From Terrirhizobium terrae (GTDB lineage Bacteria > Pseudomonadota > Alphaproteobacteria > Rhizobiales > Rhizobiaceae), in NCBI RefSeq assembly GCF_030323265.1, contig NZ_CP104991.1:372001-436000 (forward strand): a stretch of DNA of 64,000 nucleotides. Reading direction: 5' to 3'. Made by a program: the position numbers and the translations under genes. Numbering within the stretch: the first letter of the stretch is position 1; every line of letters begins with the position of its first letter. Shown one piece after another: positions 48,659 to 57,558 of this stretch. Under the pieces are notes generated by a model, which saw only the letters and a list, made by a program, of their open reading frames with translations, was not told where the DNA came from and did no database searches.

Positions 48659-50352
48659 TTAAGGAAGGCGCGGGACCGACGGCCTCAAAAATTCTTGGGG
48701 GTGACGGCCGGCTGCTGCGGTTATCGCGTTCACCGAGACCTCGGAATTCGCGACGAATTGGCCAATCTCGCCGACCCCCAGGGGCTTGCTGATCGCATGC
48801 CCCTGGAAACGGTCGCATCCCAGGCTGCGTAGCCAATCGGCTTGTTCGACCGTCTCCACGCCCTCCGCCGTGACATCCATGCCCAGATCGTGCGCGAGCG
48901 TTATGACCGATCGAACGATGGCCTGGCTCTTCGCATTGGCTTCAAGGTCGGAAACGAAATATTTGTCGATCTTCAGCGTGTCGAAAGGAAAGTTCTTGAG
49001 GTAGCTCAGCGAGGAATATTGGGTGCCGAAATCATCCAGCGCGATCTTGATGCCGAGTATGCTGAGGGTGTTGAGCGTGTCGAGATTATTGACCGTTCGT
49101 TCCAGGAGAACGCTCTCGGTGATTTCAAGTTCAAGGCGGTCCGCAGCAAGCCCGACCATGTCGAGGACCTGCGAAATCCGATCGGTCAGACCGGCAGCAA
49201 GGAACTCGGCAGCGGAAACGTTGACGGCGACGATGTAGTCGTCCGGCCAGTTCAAGGCTTCGCGGCAAGCCTTTTCCAGAACCCAAAGCCCGACGTCACT
49301 CATCAAACCGTCTGTCTCAGCCATGGGGATGAACACCGATGGAGGGATGTCTCCGAGCAGCGGGTGCTGCCATCTCAGCAGAGCTTCAAAACCGATGAGC
49401 CGGTCGCTCTGCACGATCGGCTGATACTCGATCGAAAACTGTTTCTTCTCGAGAGCAATCCGAAGGCTTCTTCGCAGCAGTTCCCGCTGTTCGATGATCT
49501 GAAGCATTGCAGCGTCGAAGACGCTGGCCCTGCCGCGTCCCTCCTTCTTTGCTGCATAGAGCGCCACGTCGGACGCCTTCATCAGTGTTTCGGGATCGGC
49601 CCCGTCCAGCGGCGCAATTGCGATGCCGATACTCATCCCGACGAAAACCGAAATGCCGTCGATCGTGAACGGCTGCTTGAAGGCCTGGACGAGAGCGTTC
49701 CCCAATTCCGTGCTTCGTTGCTGACGTTGTGAGCCCGCGGAGATAATGGCGAATTCGTCTCCCGCCAGCCGGTACACCCTCTCTGTCCCGGACAGACAGT
49801 CCCTGATCCGGCCCGCTGCCAGTTGCAGCAGCTTGTCGCCGGCTGGATGCCCCAGCGTATCGTTGACCGGCTTGAAATCGTCGAGATCGAGTTGCATCAG
49901 GCACATGGCCTCGTCCCCGCCGTCAATCTCGAGGAGCGCGTCCGACAGGTCGCTTGCGAACCGCCGTCGGTTCGGCAACCCGGTTAGTGGATCGTGCGTC
50001 GCCTGATGCAGCAAGGTCGCGTGCTCCTCCTTGTCGTCCGCGCGAAAGGTCTGCACGACGCCGTAAAATTCGCCAATCGCATGGAAAGTAAGTTCGTGGA
50101 CGCTGCCGTCGATTTTTTATTCGATAAGGGAAAGGACCGGCCGCCGAAAGATCGCGCTTGGTTGGACACGGCGGCCTTATCTAGTCCTGGAAACACGTCC
50201 CATAACGTCAGGCTTGTGTCTCCGGGACCAAGATCCGCGCCAAGTTTTGCAATGTCCACGAGTCTGAATTGTTTGTCGACGATAACGAGATTCGCTGTCC
50301 ATTCATCGGAAGATTCCACAGGATGGCGTTGCCCAGCGTGCGAATTACTCAT
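48659..50352 (-). CDS. PAS-like-GGDEF-EAL protein (cyclic di-GMP turnover), frame broken at about 50115
   Basis: About 564 residues read through. Residues 1-110 are a PAS-like sensor (ANLVIVDKQFRLVDIAKLGADLG). The GGDEF domain has DPLTGLPNRRRF and the active-site variant AGDEF (RLAGDEFAI). The EAL domain has all catalytic stretches: FEALLRWQHP, VNVSAAEF, LELEITESV, LDDFGTQYSSL, LKIDKYFV, VTAEGVETVEQ and FQGHAIS. It therefore looks like a working phosphodiesterase with a possible cyclase or GTP-sensing domain. The frame slips at the T6 run 50113-50118 (plus strand); seven would give SNKKIDGSVHELTFHAIG. It is the first gene of the operon. Confidence 0.88.
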
Positions 50353-50579
50353 CCCGGTGAGACCCTTTCAGCTTCACAGTTGCATGTCTCTTGCGCCGAC
50401 CTGAAATTATCATTTAGAGCTCATATTAGATGGTTCTACTAAAAATTCCAGCCATACATTAGCAGCGAGAAGTACTGGTTTGGAGCACCGCAGCGCGTCG
50501 ATACCAGCCATCGATCGAAATCGATCTCCAGCAACGTGTAAAGGCATGGAATGCCGCCGAGGCCAGATCATGCGTTTGC

Positions 50580-51351
50580 CTAGGATGCGGACTCATTAGC
50601 TGAGGCGATCCATATCCTTGTGGCTGCGAGTTTGAGTGCCGCAAGGTAATTGTCTGCACGCCGGTCGTATCGCGTCGCAAGGCCGCGCATCTGCTTGATA
50701 CGATTGAAGAACCGTTCCACGAGGTTGCGCTGACGGTAGACCCAGCGGCTGAAGCTGAATGTCTGCTTTCGGTTGGCCTTTGCAGGGATGTTCGCCCAGC
50801 ATTTGCGTTGCTTGGCAAAGTTACGAATTGCGTCGGTGTCATATGCCTTGTCCGCGAGGATCGTCGCGCCGGGCTGCAGGTCGCTCAACAGCTTTTCAGC
50901 CATTGGTGCATCGGCGGCTTGGCCGGCGGTGAGTTCCAGCCGCACCGGTCTGCCATCTGCATCGACAAGAGCATGGATCTTTGTCGTTAGGCCGCCGCGC
51001 GAACGTCCCATGCAAGGATCGGCAGAGCCCCTTTTTAGCGTTGGCACCATGCTGGTGAACACGAACACAGGAACTGTCGATCATCACGATGTCTCCATCG
51101 TAACGCTTTGAAACAGCGTCCAGAAGACGATCCCAGACGCCCGCCTTACGCCAGCGGGAGAACCGATTGTAAAGCGTCGTGCGCGGGCCATAACGCTCCG
51201 GCACATCTCGCCAGGACGAACCGGTCCTGAAACGCCACAGGATGCCGTTGATCACCCGACGGTCGTCAACGCGTTCAATTCCACGGCTATTGTTCGGCAA
51301 GAGAGGTGCGATGATAGCCCATTCTTCGTCGCTCAATTCGTGACGGCGCAT
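50580..51351 (-). CDS. IS5-family (IS427 group) transposase, two overlapping frames
   Basis: The first frame runs from ATG 51351 and carries the helix-turn-helix (ELSDEEWAIIAPLLP) and the first catalytic Asp in DIVMIDSSCVRVHQHG. The second frame holds the rest: RSRGGLTTKIHALVDADGRPV, Asp in ILADKAYDTDAIR and Glu in QRNLVERFFNRIKQMRGLATRYDR. The change of frame takes place at A5G4 around 51027-51035. IS427-type elements normally use such a shifty run to make the full transposase, so this need not be damage; three Gs instead of four would also join the frames. The stop TAG lies in the left CTAG target site. Confidence 0.85.
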
Positions 51352-51421
51352 GGCAATCTCCTTTCAAGGAAATTGAATCACACAACGTCAACAAGATGAA
51401 CCCCGGTTATGGGGACACTGC
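50584..51421. mobile_element. IS5-family (IS427 group) insertion sequence, about 838 bp
   Basis: CTAG occurs at 50580-50583 and 51422-51425 on either side, which fits the 2-4 bp CTAG/YTAR target duplication of the IS427 group. The ends next to them form a weak inverted repeat (GATGCGGACTCATTA against GCAGTGTCCCCATAA, 9 of 15). Length is normal for the group. It lies upstream of the signalling operon and downstream of nothing I recognise, 228 bases from the operon's first start. Confidence 0.7.
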
Positions 51422-51425
51422 CTAG

Positions 51426-51896
51426 AAAGATTTTTGCAAGTCAACCTTTCTAGCCCTAGTCTAGCGTGTCCGTGCTCTGCACCTAGATGTCGTTTTTTTC
51501 GGAAGGCTTGAGGACAAACAGCGCTTACAAGTCAGGAACGGAATGAAATGATCCGACAGGGCGCTAAGGCAGCTTGATCGAAGCTGGCGCGTTCACCTGC
51601 CCTCACATAGACGATGACCATCGCTTTCATGCGTGGATTGGAGGCTATGAGCTTGGGGAGGCTCGCCTCGCAGCTCCCAACTCTAATCTCCGAACCTTGC
51701 GTTGCAGGTGTTCGAACCTATGCAGGTATTCGGTCGAGAGCCGACAAAGCCCACCGAACGGGCCGCCGAGCCGGGCACTTATTTACGTTTTCCAAAAATG
51801 GAAAACGGTTGAGCAATTTTTGCCGTTTTTTCCGCGAGGGGGCGCCTAAGTCAGGTGATATGAGGTCGTGACCAATGGCTAGGAAGGAGATATGCC
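51426..51896. other. Non-coding stretch before the NTF2-like gene
   Basis: About 470 bases with no convincing gene on either strand. The last 60 bases contain CTAGGAAGGAGATATGCC, a good ribosome site for the gene at 51897. The rest may hold its promoter or remnants left by insertion events. Confidence 0.45.
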
Positions 51897-52307
51897 ATGG
51901 ATAGAAAGCAGAACGAGGACGTCGCCAAGGCCTTTCTGGATGCACTTGGACGGTGCGATACCGACATGATGTCGAAGCTCAGCACCGAGGATATGACTTG
52001 GTGGATCATGCCAGGAAACAAGTTTTCCGGTTTGCACGCCAAGGCATCCTATTTCGCAAACCTGCCGATGCTTCTGGAGAACGCCGTCGGCCCGCTCAAG
52101 ATGAATTATCACGAAGTCACCAGCGAGGGCGACCGCGTGGCGATCGTCGCCACGGGCGACCTGCCGATGAAGGACGGTCGGCACTACCGGAACAACTATC
52201 ATTTCCTTCTGCGCTTCCGGGATGGAAAGATCGCAAGCGGCAAGGAATTCACGGATTCGCTTCATATAAACGAGATCTTCGGCGCGCCCGACAGAAGCTT
52301 TGCCTGA
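51897..52307 (+). CDS. NTF2-like / SnoaL-like protein
   Basis: A 136-residue protein from ATG 51897 with GGAAGGAGATATGCC upstream. Pattern of the ketosteroid-isomerase fold: AKAFLDALGRCDTDMMSKLSTEDMTWWIMPGNKF, then strands and NYHFLLRFRDGKIASGKEFTDSLHINEIFG. Similar in length and motifs to the protein at 33221 (TEDxTWW and the final strand pair). It lies 102 bases before an aldo/keto reductase gene on the same strand. It may isomerise or hydrolyse a product of the neighbouring reductases. Confidence 0.85.
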   Translation: MDRKQNEDVAKAFLDALGRCDTDMMSKLSTEDMTWWIMPGNKFSGLHAKASYFANLPMLLENAVGPLKMNYHEVTSEGDRVAIVATGDLPMKDGRHYRNNYHFLLRFRDGKIASGKEFTDSLHINEIFGAPDRSFA

Positions 52308-52408
52308 TTACCAAGAGCGCTCTGGCGGCTCTTCAAACCCCAACTTCACAACCGACGCGAAACGGACCATCCAGTCCGAACGGATCGACGCGTCTTAAGG
52401 AGCGTAAA

Positions 52409-53470
52409 ATGAAGTACAAACCACTCGGCAATACCGGTCTTCTCGTTTCGCAGCTTTGCCTGGGAACGATGACCTTCAGCGATGGCACCGGCATCTACGA
52501 GCATATCGGCGATGTCGGCCAGAGCGGCGCCGACGAACTGGTCAGGGCCAGCATCGATGCCGGTATCAATTTCTTCGACACTGCCGATGTCTATTCAGCC
52601 GGCGCCAGTGAGCGCACGCTCGGCCAGTCCTTCAAGAATCTCGGCATCTCCAGAAACGAGATCGTGCTTGCCACCAAGGTCTACAGCCGCATGGGGCCAG
52701 GCCGAAACGATGTCGGCGTCTCGCGCGGGCACATCATGGACGCAGTGGAAGCCAGCCTCAAGCGGCTCCAGACCGATCACATCGATCTCTACCAGGTTCA
52801 TGCCACCGATATCCTGACGCCGGTCGAGGAAACGCTACGGGCGCTGGACGATCTGGTACGCCAGGGCAAAGTCCGCTATCTCGGCGTCTCCAACTGGCAG
52901 GCCTGGCGGATCGCAACCGCGCTGGGTGTTTCCGCCCGCCTCAATCTGGAGCGGTTCACGACGCTGCAGGCCTACTACTCAGTCGCCGGACGGGATCTGG
53001 AGCGCGAACTGCGGCCGCTTCTTGAAGCCGAGAAGATGGGCCTTCTCGTCTGGAGCCCGCTTGCTGGCGGCCTTCTGTCGGGAAAGTTCAGCCGCGAAAA
53101 CCAGTCGCCTGATGGTTCCCGCCGTTCATCCTTCGATTTTCCAATCGTCGACAAGGAGCGGGCCTGGGACGTAATCGACGTTCTGAAGCCAATCGCTGAA
53201 GCCTATGGCTGCAGCCCGGCGCGCATCGCACTCGCCTGGCTTCTCTCCAAGTCCGTCGTCACCTCCATCATCGTCGGCGCAAAACGGCTCAGCCAGCTGG
53301 AGGACAATATCGCCGCAGCAGACATCGAACTCACAGAGGACGAGATCGCCAAACTGGACGCGGTAAGCGAGCTGCCACCGGAATATCCGGGCTGGATGCT
53401 GGCCACGCAGGGCGCGGACCGCATGGGCGCCGTCGATCTCTGGGCCGGAAAGACACCCCCGACCTCCTGA
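52409..53470 (+). CDS. Aldo/keto reductase
   Basis: A 353-residue NADPH-dependent reductase from ATG 52409 behind TAAGGAGCG. The start MKYKPLGNTGLLVSQLCLGTMTF is typical of the YajO/Tas-like branch. The catalytic tetrad can be read as Asp and Tyr in FFDTADVYSAGASE, Lys in VLATKVYSR and His in YQVHATD. SKSVVTSIIVGAKRLSQLEDN forms the cofactor phosphate site. An upstream in-frame extension exists but lacks coding character and covers the NTF2-like gene. It is the second gene of a rightward group with NTF2-like and SDR genes. Confidence 0.92.
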   Translation: MKYKPLGNTGLLVSQLCLGTMTFSDGTGIYEHIGDVGQSGADELVRASIDAGINFFDTADVYSAGASERTLGQSFKNLGISRNEIVLATKVYSRMGPGRNDVGVSRGHIMDAVEASLKRLQTDHIDLYQVHATDILTPVEETLRALDDLVRQGKVRYLGVSNWQAWRIATALGVSARLNLERFTTLQAYYSVAGRDLERELRPLLEAEKMGLLVWSPLAGGLLSGKFSRENQSPDGSRRSSFDFPIVDKERAWDVIDVLKPIAEAYGCSPARIALAWLLSKSVVTSIIVGAKRLSQLEDNIAAADIELTEDEIAKLDAVSELPPEYPGWMLATQGADRMGAVDLWAGKTPPTS

Positions 53471-53519
53471 TCGACAGGCAGAGAGGCATCGCTGCAACCA
53501 AGCCAAGAGGATAAGAATT

Positions 53520-54269
53520 ATGACAGATCGATTGAAAAGGAAGGTCGCCGTCGTCACCGGCGCCTCCAAAGGCCTCGGTGCAGCGATTGCGCGAGGCTTC
53601 GCCGCCGAGGGCGCTTCGGTGGTGGTCAACTATGCTGCTAGCAAGGATGCCGCCGATAGTGTGCTGGCGGATGTAGAGGCCGCGGGCGGAAAAGCAATTA
53701 CCGTTAAGGCCGATATGAGCGATCCGGAACAGGTCGAGAGGCTCTTTGCCGAAGCGAGCCGCGCTTACGGTCGCGTCGACGTGCTCGTTAACAACGCCGG
53801 CGTCTACGACTTCCAGCCGCTCGATAACCTCTCTATTGAGCTCTTCCGTCAGCATATGGAGCTGAACGTCTTCGGCTATCTGCTCGCCGTGAAGGAGGCC
53901 GTGAAATATATGCCGGAGGGCGGCAGCATTGTAAACATGTCGTCGACTGTCACGATTTTCGGCCCGGAAAATGCGTCCGTCTACACGGCCAGCAAAGGCG
54001 CCATCGACGGATTGACGCGGGCGCTCTCCAACGAACTCGCGCCTCGCAAGATCCGCGTTAACGCGATCAAACCGGGTGTGGTCGACACCGACGGCGTCCA
54101 AGCCGGTGGCTTCCTCAAGACAGACTTCGGCTCGGCGGTGACGGCCAGGACGCCGCTCGGACGCCTGGGCACCGTTGACGACGTGACGCCGGCGGCACTC
54201 TTCCTCGCCTCCGACGAATCGAGTTGGACGACCGGCGAATTCTTCGTTTTATCCGGCGGCCATCGCTGA
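53520..54269 (+). CDS. Short-chain dehydrogenase/reductase
   Basis: A 249-residue classical SDR from ATG 53520, behind AGAGGATAAGAATT. TGASKGLGAAIARGF is the cofactor turn and VLVNNAGVYDF the NNAG motif. The catalytic residues are in NMSSTVTIFGPENASVYTASKGAI (Ser, Tyr and Lys). The end GRLGTVDDVTPAALFLASDESSWTTGEFFVLSGG is standard. It lies 50 bases after the aldo/keto reductase gene and 45 before an NTF2-like gene, so these four genes probably form an operon. Confidence 0.93.
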   Translation: MTDRLKRKVAVVTGASKGLGAAIARGFAAEGASVVVNYAASKDAADSVLADVEAAGGKAITVKADMSDPEQVERLFAEASRAYGRVDVLVNNAGVYDFQPLDNLSIELFRQHMELNVFGYLLAVKEAVKYMPEGGSIVNMSSTVTIFGPENASVYTASKGAIDGLTRALSNELAPRKIRVNAIKPGVVDTDGVQAGGFLKTDFGSAVTARTPLGRLGTVDDVTPAALFLASDESSWTTGEFFVLSGGHR

Positions 54270-54313
54270 TTTCGAAGTTTAAAAGCACTGCCACGCGGCC
54301 CGGAGGTTTCAAG

Positions 54314-54723
54314 ATGACAGACGGAATGAAGAGGACGGCCGGACAGGTCGTCCAGAATTATCTCGATACGTTCTTCCGTAAGGATGTGGACAAAACACTC
54401 GAGTGCCTGACCGACGACGTTGTTTGGAAGGTGCAGGGGCTTCCGGCGTTCCGACCATCGGTCTCCGCCATGGCAAGGATGAGGTTCGAGCTTGGATGGC
54501 GCTCTTTCCGGATCATTTCGAACCTCTCGATTTTCACGTCGAGAAGATCTTCGAGAATGGCGACAGGGCCGTCGTCACAGGCCATTTTCAGCATCGCATC
54601 CTCAGTACCGGCAAGACCTTCGAAAGCGACTTCGCGGTGATCTGCTCCGTGCGAGACGGGAAGGTCAGCGCCTACAATTTCATTGAAGATTCCTACGGGC
54701 TTTGGAATGCCTTTCAGCCCTAG
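54314..54723 (+). CDS. NTF2-like / SnoaL-like protein, frame broken at about 54437
   Basis: About 136 residues when read through, with ATG 54314 behind CGGAGGTTTCAAG. QNYLDTFFRKDVDKTLECLTDDVVWKVQG leads to the break at the G4 run 54436-54439; five G give VQGASGVPTIGLRHGKDEVRAWM. The end RDGKVSAYNFIEDSYGLWNAF is the usual final strand and helix. It closes the group of aldo/keto reductase, SDR and NTF2-like genes and is convergent with the LysR gene 34 bases on. Confidence 0.82.
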
Positions 54724-54757
54724 TAGTGCAGACGGCGCGCCGCGTGCTGGCCGGCTC

Positions 54758-55654
54758 TCAGTCGGTGGTGGCGCGCTTGGAGAGATCGAGAGTGGTCCGC
54801 ATCACCCGATCGGCCAGAAAATCCCCGACGGCTCTCACGCGGGCGGAGGCCACGAGATCGGCGTGGGTGACGAGCCAGACCTTGTTGCTGAACATTCGCT
54901 CCGACGGAATAACGGGAACGAAATCATCTCCGACAGCCAGAAAGTCAGGTATGACAGCCAGGCCCAGACCGGCCCGCACCGCGACGATCTGCGAGGGCAG
55001 GCTGCTGGTGACGAGCGCGATCTTGCAGCCAGGATGCTCCCGCTTCAGCCAGGCCGCGGCCGGCATGAAGACATGGCTGTCGTCCCAGGTGATGAGATGC
55101 CGACCGCCTAGCGGTTCTCCCTCGATATAAGGATGGCGGTCGAGATAGTCCCGGCTTCCATAGACCGAATAGGTCATATGTCCGACACTCCTGACAGTCA
55201 GATTGCCGCGTGTCGGTCGAACAACGCGCAGCGCGATATCTGCTTCGCGCCGACTGAGTTCGGCGGCAACCGTGCTGGTGATGATTTCGAGACATATCCC
55301 GGGATAGCGCTCGCGGAAGGCCGGGAGTGCCGGAATGATCAGATCCGTCGCCAGATTCTCCGATGTCGCAAGTCGCACGACGCCGCTTGGATCCTTGTCG
55401 AGGCCAGCCGCGCCTCGCTCGAGGGCAAGAATGCTGTCTTCAACCTGCTCAGCATTGCGCAGTACCTCCCGCCCCTCATCCGTCAGAAAATAGCCGGTCT
55501 GGTGGCGCTGAAACAGCGCGACCCCAAGATCTTCTTCAAGCGTCAAGATCCGCCGACTGACTGTAGATTGGCTGACTTTAAGTTCCGTTGCGGTCTGAGT
55601 GAGGCTTGTCGTGCGGGCAACGGCCAGAAAATAGCGAATGTCGTTCCAATCCAT
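54758..55654 (-). CDS. LysR-family transcriptional regulator
   Basis: A 298-residue regulator starting MDWNDIRYFLAVARTTSLTQ. The helix-turn-helix TQTATELKVSQSTVSRRILTLEEDLGVALFQRHQTGYFLT is complete. The effector domain has LATSENLATDLIIPALPAFRERYPGICLEI and VAVRAGLGLAVIPDF. It is convergent with the SDR/NTF2 group and may control it from a distance. Effector unknown. Confidence 0.9.
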   Translation of the reverse strand: MDWNDIRYFLAVARTTSLTQTATELKVSQSTVSRRILTLEEDLGVALFQRHQTGYFLTDEGREVLRNAEQVEDSILALERGAAGLDKDPSGVVRLATSENLATDLIIPALPAFRERYPGICLEIITSTVAAELSRREADIALRVVRPTRGNLTVRSVGHMTYSVYGSRDYLDRHPYIEGEPLGGRHLITWDDSHVFMPAAAWLKREHPGCKIALVTSSLPSQIVAVRAGLGLAVIPDFLAVGDDFVPVIPSERMFSNKVWLVTHADLVASARVRAVGDFLADRVMRTTLDLSKRATTD

Positions 55655-55766
55655 GCGCAGCCTTTCATGTCATGGCGTTCTGTCCAGGATCGCATGTCGC
55701 CGACAAGCCGTGACGCACCAATAGCGCGGAGATTACCGCATGTACCGGCCCGCAGACAGCCCCAAT

Positions 55767-56177
55767 TCACGACCGGGTCGCGATGAACCGCCAGGCTGCA
55801 ATGGCTGCCAGACGATGGGGTGCAGCATAGCGCGCATAGTCCTCCGTTTCGGTGATCCTGCGCAGGTCCGAGAGGCTGCGATAACGCACGATGACGATGT
55901 CATCCCAACTTTCGGGTTCGCCCGGCACCAGCGTCAGCAGCTGGCGGCCAGCATGTACTAGCTCGTAGGTGATCCCCAGTTGCGCAGCAATCTGACCAAA
56001 TGCGCCGGCATAGCCCTCGTAATAAGCAGCACGGGCAGAGGACTTTCCATCCGTAAAATCGTTCGGGTAACGCAGCCTCTCCCTGAAAGTCAGGAGGTTC
56101 ACCATGACCACGGGGCCATTTCCCACCCGCTCCACGGCCTCGTCCAAAACGTGCTTCGACAATTCACCTTCATGCAT
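55767..56177 (-). CDS. DUF1330-like dimeric alpha-beta barrel protein
   Basis: A 136-residue protein from ATG 56177, behind AGGAGATAAGGCC. VGNGPVVMVNLLTFRERL, followed by AYYEGYAGAFGQIAAQLG and WDDIVIVRYRSLSDLRRITETEDYARYAAPHRLAAI, is the DUF1330/EthD-like pattern of a ferredoxin-fold dimer. Members act as monooxygenases, dehydratases or are of unknown role. It is divergent from the TetR gene, with two inverted repeats between, and is the likely target of that regulator. Confidence 0.8.
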   Translation of the reverse strand: MHEGELSKHVLDEAVERVGNGPVVMVNLLTFRERLRYPNDFTDGKSSARAAYYEGYAGAFGQIAAQLGITYELVHAGRQLLTLVPGEPESWDDIVIVRYRSLSDLRRITETEDYARYAAPHRLAAIAAWRFIATRS

Positions 56178-56189
56178 GGCCTTATCTCC

Positions 56190-56241
56190 TGACGTATTTC
56201 GTCAACATGTCATAACTTGACAATTTTCGTCAGATTGTCAA
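56190..56241. promoter_or_regulatory. Divergent operator region of the TetR and DUF1330-like genes
   Basis: Two inverted repeats: TGACG TATTT CGTCA at 56190-56204, and TTGACAA with TTGTCAA (11-base spacer) at 56217-56241. The gap between the divergent starts is only 63 bases. Both repeats share TGAC/GTCA half-sites and fit TetR-family binding. Confidence 0.55.
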
Positions 56242-56810
56242 TGTATGCTATGGATGTCAGAACCGAAAAAGAAGATCATATTCTCCGCTCCGCAGAGTCG
56301 GTTTTCGTGCGCTATGGTTTCGCGCGCACGACCATGGGCGATATCGGCAAGGCGGCCGGGATGTCACGCCCTGCGCTATACCTCCAGTTTCAGGACAAGG
56401 AAGCGATCTTCAACCGCGTCATCGAAAGGATGGACGGCCAAGCGTTGTCGAGGATCAAGATGGCCATCGCCGACATCGTGCCGCTCGACGAAAAACTTCT
56501 TCACGCCTGCACGAGCTGGGGTACGCACGGGATCGAACTGGCAGCCGCGTTCCCGGATGCGGCGGATCTCTTCGATCTCAGATTTTCCGCCGTTCGCCAG
56601 GTCTATCGACGCTTCCAGGATTTGATTGTCGAGATCCTCCAGGCGAATGTGAAAGACTGGCCGATGGCCGTTTCTCCCGAAGATTATGCTTTGACGCTCA
56701 CCTACGGCATGCGCGGCCTACGCTACGCGGCTCAGGATGTTGAGGACATGCGGCGGCTGATCGCCATCCATGTGACTATCTATTGCCAGCCATTGGCGAA
56801 CCCGCTCTAG
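56241..56810 (+). CDS. TetR-family transcriptional regulator
   Basis: About 189 residues from ATG 56241 (ATG 56250 is an alternative). The helix-turn-helix region reads AESVFVRYGFARTTMGDIGKAAGMSRPALYLQFQDKEAIF. The C-terminal ligand domain includes TYGMRGLRYAAQDVEDMRRL. There is no good ribosome site and the start overlaps the operator-like repeat, so the message may be nearly leaderless. It probably controls itself and the divergent DUF1330-like gene. Confidence 0.88.
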   Translation: MYAMDVRTEKEDHILRSAESVFVRYGFARTTMGDIGKAAGMSRPALYLQFQDKEAIFNRVIERMDGQALSRIKMAIADIVPLDEKLLHACTSWGTHGIELAAAFPDAADLFDLRFSAVRQVYRRFQDLIVEILQANVKDWPMAVSPEDYALTLTYGMRGLRYAAQDVEDMRRLIAIHVTIYCQPLANPL

Positions 56811-56946
56811 TCGATTTCGACGATCGGTATATCATTGAAATCAGTACTTTCTCCGGGCAAAGACCCGCGCTTCAAGCGCGGCCGGAGATTGAATCCTTTC
56901 GAAACGTGGCAAACGTGCGCTTTGAACTCGCTAAGGGTATGGAGGC

Positions 56947-57386
56947 GTGAGCTACGCGATCCGCGGGCCCGAGCTATCTGACAGCCTGGCCTTTACTAGC
57001 TGACCCAGGAGCATGCGGCATTCGAAAAGAGTGTCGCGTTTCTGACGGTGAACGATCTCGCTTAATTGCTCAACAATGAACGGGTTCGTTTTCTCGTCGC
57101 GGCCGAGGGGCAACGCTCTTCGGATATGCAGCGGTTCCGTTTGATTGGCCAGTCTGGCGGACCGACAGCCTATGCTCATTTAGATTGCCTGTTTGTCTCT
57201 GCGGCCCATCGCCGTGGAGGCATCGGCAGGAAACTGTTAACGGACACTAAGACGGTCGCTCTCTTGGAAGGGGTCGATCGGATGGAGTGGCAGACTCCAG
57301 TCTGGAATGAGCAAGCCATTCGTTTCTATCGTCGTGAACGGGCGGATAGCCAAAACAAGTCTCGTTTTGTCATGCCGCTCGCATGA
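56947..57386 (+). pseudogene. GNAT-family acetyltransferase, decayed
   Basis: A GNAT acetyltransferase can be followed through the region only by changing frame several times and crossing an in-frame TAA. Pieces in order: VSYAIRGPELSDS from GTG 56947; then, in another frame, EHAAFEKSVAFLTVNDLA and the stop at about 57063; then LLNNERVRFLVAAEGQ; then AAVPFDWPVWRTD in a third frame; then YAHLDCLFVSAAHRRGGIGRKLL with the CoA-binding RRGGIG, and MEWQTPVWNEQAIRFYRRE. Unlike the other breaks in the window this includes a stop codon and several shifts, so it looks truly dead. Confidence 0.75.
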
Positions 57387-57558
57387 AGTCTTGGCGCAAG
57401 GACATGCACAACACTGCAGACTGCCCTCCACTATCGATCTGGCGAGATCTGCCGTCGCCTTGTTGAGCCGCCATCGACCCTGCCACCTGGGTGCCAGCGG
57501 GCTGATCAAGCCGAAACATCGTTCAGCGAAGCCGGCGGCTCACGAGAATGAACAGAAG

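Noticed and set aside
51953..52408. A long N-terminal extension of the aldo/keto reductase
   Set aside because: It is the NTF2-like gene read in another frame. The reductase has its own ribosome site and family-type start at 52409.
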